Of a stretch of DNA of 43,273 bases, positions 1 through 6,432 are shown piece after piece (position 1 is the stretch's first letter; each line of letters opens with the position of its first letter). Origin of the DNA: Bacteroidales bacterium. GTDB taxonomy: Bacteria > Bacteroidota > Bacteroidia > Bacteroidales > UBA932. The notes under the pieces were generated by a model. That model was not told where the DNA came from. It made no database searches and saw nothing but the letters and a program-made list of their open reading frames with translations. The stretch lies in assembly GCA_017429765.1 (NCBI GenBank), contig JAFROJ010000009.1, positions 1-43,273 on the forward strand, in the 5' to 3' direction. The position numbers were made by a program, and so were the translations under genes.

Positions 1-96
1 TCCTTTCACTGTGATGTTCTGGGCATATGCACCAAATGTCGTCGCCAAGCAAAAAACGAGCGTTGCGAGCAGACTCAACAGTTTTTTGGAATGCAT
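1..96 (-). CDS. Exported protein N-terminus, probable SusC/RagA-like TonB-dependent receptor (partial)
   Basis: Only the first 32 codons lie in the window; the gene continues past the left edge. The ATG is at 96-94 on the minus strand. The peptide starts MHSKKLL, has a hydrophobic core (LLATLVFCLATTF) and a signal peptidase I site AYA-Q, followed by NITVKG. An exported protein opening with ITVKG just after the signal peptide is typical of SusC-like outer membrane receptors, whose N-terminal carboxypeptidase-regulatory-like domain begins this way. The start is supported by a TATATTTG promoter box about 70 nt upstream. The exported nature is clear; the SusC assignment rests on a few residues and another protein with the same N-terminal domain is possible. 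Confidence 0.6.
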   Translation of the reverse strand, partial: MHSKKLLSLLATLVFCLATTFGAYAQNITVKG

Positions 97-165
97 GTTA
101 AACTAATTAATTGGTTTGGTAAAATATAGTGTTCTTATGTTTGAGTGTCCAATAACCGACAGTAG

Positions 166-173
166 CAAATATA
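166..173 (-). promoter_or_regulatory. Bacteroidetes-type -7 box for the partial exported gene
   Basis: On the minus strand the bases read TATATTTG, an exact match to TAnnTTTG. It lies 70 nt upstream of the ATG at 96 in an AT-rich 152-bp gap (97-248). No TTG was found at the usual -33 spacing. Nothing else recognisable is in this gap. Confidence 0.45.
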
Positions 174-248
174 CTTAACAATTCTTGCCTGCGATGCACA
201 ATTAGCGTATTAATATACCCAAATCACGCAAAATGTGACGGGACCTCT

Positions 249-1982
249 CTATTCGTATTCCCTCACTACCTTCAGCAGGCGGTCGGGGTAGTTGGAGATG
301 ATGGCGTCGACGCCAAGACCGATCAGCCTGCGCATCTCGTCCGGGTCGTCCACCGTCCAGGTGTTGACCTTCATCCCGAGCTCATGGGCCCTCGCCACAA
401 GCGCGGCGTCCACATTCTCGTGAGGGGCGCTGAGCCACTGGGGGATGAAATCCAGCTTGCCCATGTACTCGTCGAAATCAGTCTCCCAACCCTCGACCAG
501 GTAAGCGAGGATGTGCCCGGGATACTTCTCGTGAATATAATTCAGCACGCGCTCGTCGAAGCACTGGATCATCAGGCGGTCGCCCAGACCGAGGGACTCC
601 AGCATCTCCATGCAGAGGTCGGCGAACTCGTGGTACTCAGGCCAGTTCACGCCTTCGATCCCCCCGTCGAAATCAGGGTCGCTCTTGATCTCGATGTCAT
701 AGCGCATCGGATAGTGGCCGGTCTCCTTGGTGTAGGCCTCGACGGCTGTGATAACATCCTTGGCGATAGGTTTCACGACGGGCATGCAACGCTTCTCGGG
801 CCATCCGGGGTTGTATCTCATACCCACATCCCACTTGGCTATCTCGCTGTAAGGGAGCTCGTAAAGGTACACCTTCGGGTCGCCGCCCAGGACGGGCGTC
901 CCGTCCGGACGGGTGGAGTAACGAGGATGGAAATAGCGGTCGTGCGACAGGATGACCTGCTTGTCCTGAGTGACGCAGAGGTCCATCTCGAGGGTGTTCA
1001 CACCGAGTCTCACGGAATTGAGCATGGCCGGGAGGGTCTCCTCGGGATAGAGTCCCATCCCTCCGCGGTGGGCCTCGACATCAACGACATACTTCGGCCC
1101 TTCGGCCTGCCCTTCGACAAGCCCTTCGACAGGCTCAGGGACCGGGGAATAACGCAGCATGGCCTTCACGGGATAATGGTCAGAGACAAACGGGGCGGTG
1201 CCGTAGGGCTGGCGGATCGCCTCGAACTTGTCGCAACCGGCGAAACCGGAATAGAACACGTAGTCGATCGGCTGGTCGTGGGTGATCTTGCCCCAGTCGT
1301 GCCAGGTGACCTCGTTGTCGGTCTCGGGAGCGGTCTGGCGCGCGTCGGACATCAACTCGCGGAGTTCCTTCAGGCAAGGGTCGTCGGGATAGACGTTCAT
1401 GTCGCCCGTGAGGATCATCGGGTGGCCGTCAGGGTTCATCGCCCCGATGCGATCGACCAGGAGAAGCAGCCCGTTGCGGCGGGCCTCCTTGCCGACATGG
1501 TCGAGATGGGTGTTCACGAAATAGAACTCACGGTCAGTGAGTTTGTCCTTAAGGAGGGTCCAGGTGGCCGTGCGGCGGCAGGCCGCGTCCCATCCCAGGG
1601 AAGGCTGGAAAGGAGTCTCGGAGAGCCAGTAGGTACCCCACTCCAACAGCTCCACACGCTCCGTGTCGTAGAACACGGACATGTGCTCGCCCTCGTGGAC
1701 GCCGTCCTCACGCCCCACACCGACACACTTGTAGCCGGGGCAGTTCCCCTCGATGTAGGCCAGCTGGAAGTCCAGTGCCTCCTGGACGCCGAACACGGCG
1801 GGCCTCTGGTCGAGAATCATGGCGCAGGCCGCGTCACGACGGTTCTCCCAGACATTGTCCCCGTCCCTGGCGGTGCCGTAACGGACGTTGAACGACATCA
1901 CGGGAAGGGTCTCGACCGCCTTCCTGTCCTTGCAGGAGAAGGCGACAAGAGGCAAAAGCATTAAGATTAATAATCGCTTCAT
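249..1982 (-). CDS. Lipoprotein fusion: EEP-family phosphodiesterase plus glycerophosphodiester phosphodiesterase
   Basis: 577 residues. Signal peptide with lipobox (VAFSC, Cys about 17), so probably a periplasmic or outer-membrane lipoprotein. Residues about 27-279 form an endonuclease/exonuclease/phosphatase (DNase I-like) domain with the expected metal and catalytic motifs: NVRYG, GVQEA, NTHLDH, TGDMN, PIDYVF and SDHYP. Residues about 298-575 form a GDPD domain with EAHRGG, PEETLPA, LEMDL, LSHD, YDIEIK and a C-terminal NTWTVDD. The two are joined by an 18-residue linker (280-297, starting PVPEPVEG) made from an interspersed DNA repeat. The family chemistry is phosphodiester hydrolysis: EEP members cut phospholipid, sugar or nucleic-acid phosphodiesters; GDPD releases glycerol-3-phosphate. 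It is the last gene of the five-gene operon, 10 nt after the ROK kinase. The exact substrate is not shown. Confidence 0.85.
   Translation of the reverse strand: MKRLLILMLLPLVAFSCKDRKAVETLPVMSFNVRYGTARDGDNVWENRRDAACAMILDQRPAVFGVQEALDFQLAYIEGNCPGYKCVGVGREDGVHEGEHMSVFYDTERVELLEWGTYWLSETPFQPSLGWDAACRRTATWTLLKDKLTDREFYFVNTHLDHVGKEARRNGLLLLVDRIGAMNPDGHPMILTGDMNVYPDDPCLKELRELMSDARQTAPETDNEVTWHDWGKITHDQPIDYVFYSGFAGCDKFEAIRQPYGTAPFVSDHYPVKAMLRYSPVPEPVEGLVEGQAEGPKYVVDVEAHRGGMGLYPEETLPAMLNSVRLGVNTLEMDLCVTQDKQVILSHDRYFHPRYSTRPDGTPVLGGDPKVYLYELPYSEIAKWDVGMRYNPGWPEKRCMPVVKPIAKDVITAVEAYTKETGHYPMRYDIEIKSDPDFDGGIEGVNWPEYHEFADLCMEMLESLGLGDRLMIQCFDERVLNYIHEKYPGHILAYLVEGWETDFDEYMGKLDFIPQWLSAPHENVDAALVARAHELGMKVNTWTVDDPDEMRRLIGLGVDAIISNYPDRLLKVVREYE
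1097..1147. repeat. Interspersed repeat family A inside the EEP/GDPD gene
   Basis: The plus strand carries one full unit CCCTTCGACAGGCTCAGGGA (from 1122) preceded by two shortened units, GCCCTTCGACAA and GCCCTTCGGCCT. In the gene's sense direction this reads [16 protein letters not shown], with no stop and no frame disturbance, exactly in the linker between the two enzymatic domains. Similar units occur at 37213-37278, 38371-38470, 40283-40355 and 42281-42388. Confidence 0.8.
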
Positions 1983-1992
1983 ATATCTCTAT

Positions 1993-2871
1993 TTAAGATT
2001 CTTCGCTTCGAGATTCTTCGCTTCGCTCAGAATGACAGTTAGAGGTGCCGCACAGAAGGGCCGCGCCAAGGATTCCGGGATTGTCTAGGTCCGTGGAATA
2101 GAGATCCAGGTTCTCGACGCTCTTCGGGTAAGGGAACTCCTTGATAACCCGCCACATAGGCTCACTGAACAAGGAGAACGCCTTCGCTATGCTACCGCCG
2201 AATATGATCACGGCGGGATCATAGGCGTACATGATCATCTGGACAAGGCGCCCGATGTGACCTCCGAACTCTTCCATGATCTCAAGGGCCCAAGGCTCCC
2301 CGGAGGCCGCGGCGACAGCCACGTCCTTGCCGGAGGTACCCTTTCCCGTGAAGAAACGGCTGCTGCAATAATATTCGTAATCCTTGTCGAGATAGGGTAT
2401 GCTGCCGATCTCGCCCGCCCCGGCGTTCCTTCCCCGGTAGAGATGGCCGTCAACCACGAGCGACCCTCCGACACCGGTGCCTAAAGTGACGCAGAAAGCC
2501 TCTTTGTGGGGGCCGCCCTTGCCGAACCTCGTCACCCCTAGGGCGAAACAGTTGCAGTCGTTGTCCACCGAGACTTTCACGTGATACCTCGCCTCGAGCA
2601 GGTCTTTCAAATGAACCTCCTTCCATGAAGGGATCCCGACCACGTTGTAGACTATCCCGCGCCCGGTGTCAACGACGGAGGGAACTCCTATCCCGATCCC
2701 GTCAACCTCAGGAGTGAACAGGTCGTCGATAATACGGTACAGTTGCTCAAGCACTTCCGTCTCGCTTCCGGAGGCGAGGCAAGGCTCGGAAAGAATCCTC
2801 GCGAACCTGCCTTCAGGCGTCACCGCGGCGACGCGGACATTGGTTCCTCCAAGATCTATCGCTATTCTCAT
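1993..2871 (-). CDS. ROK-family sugar kinase (glucokinase-like)
   Basis: 292 residues, cytoplasmic, no signal peptide. N-terminal phosphate-binding motif DLGGTN (about residues 6-11), GIGVPS, DNDCNCFALG with the catalytic Asp, GTGVGG, and sugar-binding GRNAGAGEIG. The CxCGxxGC zinc motif of many ROK proteins is not seen; instead there is YEYYCSS as in Bacteroides glucokinases. It would phosphorylate glucose or a related hexose released by the neighbouring exported enzymes. It starts at ATG 2871, 12 nt after the GH63-like gene. The last 15 residues (NCHSERSEESRSEES) come from interspersed repeat family B and are not part of the ROK fold. Whether the true substrate is glucose or another hexose cannot be read from the sequence. 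Confidence 0.88.
   Translation of the reverse strand: MRIAIDLGGTNVRVAAVTPEGRFARILSEPCLASGSETEVLEQLYRIIDDLFTPEVDGIGIGVPSVVDTGRGIVYNVVGIPSWKEVHLKDLLEARYHVKVSVDNDCNCFALGVTRFGKGGPHKEAFCVTLGTGVGGSLVVDGHLYRGRNAGAGEIGSIPYLDKDYEYYCSSRFFTGKGTSGKDVAVAAASGEPWALEIMEEFGGHIGRLVQMIMYAYDPAVIIFGGSIAKAFSLFSEPMWRVIKEFPYPKSVENLDLYSTDLDNPGILGAALLCGTSNCHSERSEESRSEES
1996..2040. repeat. Interspersed repeat family B forming the C-terminus of the ROK kinase
   Basis: Plus-strand AGATTCTTCGCTTCG is followed directly by AGATTCTTCGCTTCGCTCAG and AATGACAG, a tandem partial duplication. The full unit has ATTCT...AGAAT arms around TCGCTTCGCTC. Read with the kinase it encodes CHSERSEES-RSEES and then the TAA stop. Relatives lie at 42299-42327 and 42394-42428. 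Confidence 0.8.
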
Positions 2872-2883
2872 GAATCGGTGGAT

Positions 2884-4485
2884 TTACAGGTTGATCTTTC
2901 CGCTCTTCTCCACATGGACGGTGGCGGTCTGCCCGTCTCCCCAAGTCACTGTGAGGTCGAAGGGGATGTTGGTGGTAACTGTGATCGAAGGCTTATCCGA
3001 CAACGACTTGCGGGCCGCGGCCTTTAGAGAGACAACCCCCTCGGGGCCGAAGGGATAGCGGTCTATCCCATGGGCCTCGGCCTGGTGGACATCCCACTCG
3101 ATCTTACCCTCGCTGAAATCAGATTTCACTCCGAGAATATACTCTATGAAAACGGCGATCGGCGGAAGGCCGGTCCAGCCGACAAAGTCCTTGCGGGCCA
3201 TGAATCCGGGCTCTACCGCCTCGGGGGCGTAATATTCCCAGAAGGTGCCGGTGTCCTTCCAGACATCGAACACGTTGCCATAGTGGTTTTCCGCTATTTC
3301 CATGGCCTCTTTCCTGTAGCCCCTTTCCCAGAGACCGCTGATCACCATGTAGTTGGCGCCGGGCCAGATACCGCCCTGCCAGTAACGTCCCTTGGGGTTG
3401 TACTTCGGATGGTCGGCGGAGAGGGACGGCACCCTGTGGGTCCTGGCGAACTCGGCCTCGTCGCCCAGATGAGCCACGATCCTGTCCAGACGGTCCTTCT
3501 CGAGAATGTCGGTCTTGAGAGCCCAGAAAGCGGATATTCCTTTGGTTGAGTTGCGACTGCCGTCGCCCCAGACGTCATAGAGGAAGCCTGTCTCCTCGTC
3601 CCACATGTTCTCGTTGATCCAGGATTTCAGGTACTTCATCTCGTCCTCCATCTCCTCGATCTCCTGCCAGCGTTCGATGTAAAAACCGATCTGCATCAGG
3701 CAGTCGTTGACGAGATATTGCTGTAGATTGGTGTCCAGCCAGGTCATGTGGCCGTTGGAGAAGATCTGGTTGTATCCCTCCGGCACACGGGGCATGTTGT
3801 CCATCCCGGTGCCCCAGCCGCTGGACCAGTAGGTCCCGTCCTTCCAGGTGCGGTTCAACTTCCACCACTGGGCATAGGCCACCAGGGCCGGGAAGACCTT
3901 ATGGAGCCTGTCGATGTCGCCGAACTGCTTGTAATAGAGCAACTCGGCCCAGGGGAGGAGATTGGGTCCGGTGGAAGTGGGATCGTAGCGCTCGAAGCAG
4001 TCGGACCCGTCCGCGCGGATCTCCCGGCAGATGAAGCCGTCCTGGTGCTGCTTAGCGTAGAAATTGTCCAGAGTCCTCTGGAAGGGGAAGAAACGGTAGC
4101 CGTAACGGGCGAACATCATCATGAAAGAGTCGTCCCACATGAATATATTCCCGTTGTAGGCCACGTCGAGATAAGGAGAGACGAAGCCGGAACCTTCTTG
4201 GGGCTGGCGGATATTGCCGACGGCGATTCTCCAGGCGTGCCAGTACATCTCGATCTCTTTCTCATGCCCTTCCCAGACAGGGGAAGGGAGGATCTTCTGG
4301 GCCTCCTTGAAAGACTTGGGGGCTATCGTCTCGGGCTTCATCGTCCGGAAGGAGTTCTCGGAGACGAAGATATTCTTGACATAGGTGTTCTTGTACGGGA
4401 GGTCGAAGGGGCCGGATTTGAGATCCTGGGCCGCGAGGGATATGGAGCCGGCGAAGAGGAGCGCGGCTATAAACAAGCGTTTCAT
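2884..4485 (-). CDS. Exported GH63-like (alpha/alpha)6 glycosidase, trehalase/glucosidase-like
   Basis: 533 residues with a cleavable signal peptide (SISLAAQ). The body resembles GH63/MGH1-type or trehalase-family glycosidases: YNGNIFMWDDSF early, RYDPTSTGPNLLPW, WSSGWGTGMDN (a plausible general-acid Asp region), RYWQGGIWPGANYM and TGTFWEYYAPE near the end. Such enzymes invert alpha-glucosidic or related bonds (oligosaccharide glucosidase, mannosylglycerate hydrolase, trehalase). It follows the GDPD/phosphatase fusion with an ATGA overlap (4482-4485), so the two are probably translationally coupled. Exported location and position in an operon with GH92 and phosphodiesterases suggest it trims a glycan or glycosyl-glycerol moiety. 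Precise specificity is open. Confidence 0.75.
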   Translation of the reverse strand: MKRLFIAALLFAGSISLAAQDLKSGPFDLPYKNTYVKNIFVSENSFRTMKPETIAPKSFKEAQKILPSPVWEGHEKEIEMYWHAWRIAVGNIRQPQEGSGFVSPYLDVAYNGNIFMWDDSFMMMFARYGYRFFPFQRTLDNFYAKQHQDGFICREIRADGSDCFERYDPTSTGPNLLPWAELLYYKQFGDIDRLHKVFPALVAYAQWWKLNRTWKDGTYWSSGWGTGMDNMPRVPEGYNQIFSNGHMTWLDTNLQQYLVNDCLMQIGFYIERWQEIEEMEDEMKYLKSWINENMWDEETGFLYDVWGDGSRNSTKGISAFWALKTDILEKDRLDRIVAHLGDEAEFARTHRVPSLSADHPKYNPKGRYWQGGIWPGANYMVISGLWERGYRKEAMEIAENHYGNVFDVWKDTGTFWEYYAPEAVEPGFMARKDFVGWTGLPPIAVFIEYILGVKSDFSEGKIEWDVHQAEAHGIDRYPFGPEGVVSLKAAARKSLSDKPSITVTTNIPFDLTVTWGDGQTATVHVEKSGKINL

Positions 4486-6416
4486 TTCTTGACAAGCCTT
4501 TTGATTGTCCGGGCGATCTCGGTGTTGAGATAAGTTCCCCTGAATTCCCCCGATCCGGGACCGTAGGCGAAGACAGGAAGGGCGGAGGGGGTGTGGTCGT
4601 CGGAGTTGAAGACGGCCAGGACGTGACCTGTGGAGAGGTCGCCGTCAAGGACAGTCAGGCCACCGGTCTCGTGGTCGGCGGTGACCACGACAAGGGTCTC
4701 GCCGTTGCTGTCGGCGAACTTAAGCGCCTCAGCCACAGCGAGATCGAATCCGAGAGTCTCAATGATCGAAGCGGGCAGGCAGTCAGAATGGCCGGCGTAG
4801 TCGATCTTGGCGCCCTCCACCATCAGGAAGAATCCTTTCTTGGAGAGTGACCGCATCTTCGCGATCGACTCGCGGGTGATGTCGGCGAGGAAACCAAGAG
4901 TCTCCTCACGGGCGTAATCCCCCATTCTCTGGTCGGCGCAGATAACCTTCCCAGGGATGGAATTGACACTCAAGGCGTCGTGTGTGTAGGTGAACCCGTT
5001 GGCCTTGATTCCCGCCATGAGGTCGAAACCGTCGGCCCTGGGATCCTCGAAATAGTCGGTTCCGCTGCCGGCGAGAAGGTCAAGGGTCCGGGTTGTCGCG
5101 AGGTAACGGGTGACTTTTTCGACACTGTCACGCTCGGCGGTGTGGGAATAGAACACCGAGGGGGTCGCGTCGGCGAGGTCTCCAAGCGTCACGACTCCGG
5201 TGGCCTTCCCTTGGGCGTGGAAGTAATCGCAGAGGTTGGGATAGTCCACCGACCCGTCCTCGTTGGTGGCGATGTGCCTGGTCCAGGAGATTTCTCCCGT
5301 CGCGAGAGCGCTGCCGCCCGAGGCGGAGTCCCCGATGAAATCGTCGTTGGGATTGTAGAACTGGAGTCCCATATTCCTCATCCTCAGCATGGAAAGATCA
5401 CGGCCGTTGGCGTAGGCCCCTGTGATGATCTGTCCGAGACCCATCCCGTCGCCTATCAGGAATATGACATTCTTGATCTTCTTGGGCTTGCCGTCATTCC
5501 TGTAAGTGGGGGTGTACACTTCCACTCCCTTATTGAGCTGAAGTTTCTCGTTCTGGAAGCCCTGGAAGTCCCTGGTGGCCTTGTCCAGCCTCTTTGTCCC
5601 CGTGACCCCGGCGGCGACGGTCCGGCGACCCATGCGGAAATTCTTGTTGGTCCAGTCGCTGAAGAAGAGGGCGCACTTGGCGGGATAGTCGGTGTTGAAA
5701 TAATCAACCCCGAGCTTGTTGAAAGTGAAATAGGTCGTCGTCCCTTCCGGAGCGTCCCAGAAACGGATAGGCTTCCCAACGGCGTGGGCTTCCTCGATGG
5801 CCTTGGTCACGGCCTCAAGCTCTGGATTCGTCATCCTGCCCTTGCCGTTCCACTGCTTGGCGAAGCGGCGGAAGTCGGTGCTTATCAACGCTATACGTTT
5901 TAATTGCTCAGGGGTGTAGTCGATCTTGCCGCTCTTATTGAAATCCCCGTCAAACCAAAGCCAGGAGGGCCACTTGGCGAAGTCCTCGGGAGCCGGCCCG
6001 GATCCGGTGATGACTATCCTCACCCCGCTCTCCGCGGTGAACACGTCAGGATATTCCTCGGCCAGGGCCACGACCCCGGGAAGGGACTCACTTGTCTTGA
6101 GGTCAACCATGAGCTGGAGACGGTCGTCGCTGCCTTTCCACATCCTTCCCCCGTTCTCGCGGAAAACCTTCACGATCGGCTCGATGTACATGGTTCTCAG
6201 GCTGCGGTCGGCTTTCACGTCCTCCCGGTTGTGGGCGACAAGGATCTCCCCGTCCTGGAGGAAGACATCGGCCTCGATCGAGACGCAACCTTGGGAATAA
6301 GCCTCCCAGAAAGGAGCGACACGATTGTAGTCGTTGTGCGAGTGATAAGCTATGGGGCGCTGCCCGAAGACAGTCAGCGGAAGCGCCAACAAAGTTATTA
6401 CCAGAAATTTACGCAT
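4482..6416 (-). CDS. Exported fusion: PI-PLC/GDPD-like phosphodiesterase plus alkaline phosphatase
   Basis: 644 residues with a signal peptide ending near VFGQ. Residues about 20-260 form a GDPD/PI-PLC-superfamily domain with HSHNDY, SIEADV, LVAHN, LMVDLKT and a closing DYFNTDYP. Residues about 308-640 form a PhoA-type alkaline phosphatase: LIGDGMG, the nucleophile region DSASGGSALATG (Ser364), EGAKIDYAGHSD, VTADHETGG and STGH. All metal and nucleophile positions look intact. In sequence the first domain would open a phosphodiester and the second would remove the resulting phosphomonoester, giving free phosphate. It sits 16 nt after the GH92 gene and overlaps the next gene by ATGA. The fusion logic is inference; domain assignments are firm. 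Confidence 0.87.
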   Translation of the reverse strand: MRKFLVITLLALPLTVFGQRPIAYHSHNDYNRVAPFWEAYSQGCVSIEADVFLQDGEILVAHNREDVKADRSLRTMYIEPIVKVFRENGGRMWKGSDDRLQLMVDLKTSESLPGVVALAEEYPDVFTAESGVRIVITGSGPAPEDFAKWPSWLWFDGDFNKSGKIDYTPEQLKRIALISTDFRRFAKQWNGKGRMTNPELEAVTKAIEEAHAVGKPIRFWDAPEGTTTYFTFNKLGVDYFNTDYPAKCALFFSDWTNKNFRMGRRTVAAGVTGTKRLDKATRDFQGFQNEKLQLNKGVEVYTPTYRNDGKPKKIKNVIFLIGDGMGLGQIITGAYANGRDLSMLRMRNMGLQFYNPNDDFIGDSASGGSALATGEISWTRHIATNEDGSVDYPNLCDYFHAQGKATGVVTLGDLADATPSVFYSHTAERDSVEKVTRYLATTRTLDLLAGSGTDYFEDPRADGFDLMAGIKANGFTYTHDALSVNSIPGKVICADQRMGDYAREETLGFLADITRESIAKMRSLSKKGFFLMVEGAKIDYAGHSDCLPASIIETLGFDLAVAEALKFADSNGETLVVVTADHETGGLTVLDGDLSTGHVLAVFNSDDHTPSALPVFAYGPGSGEFRGTYLNTEIARTIKRLVKK

Positions 6417-6432
6417 ATTGTTAGTTATTTGA

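Noticed and set aside
384-1964. 526-codon plus-strand frame opposite the EEP/GDPD gene
   Set aside because: Mirror of the high-GC third-position pattern of the real gene; no domain, signal or promoter.
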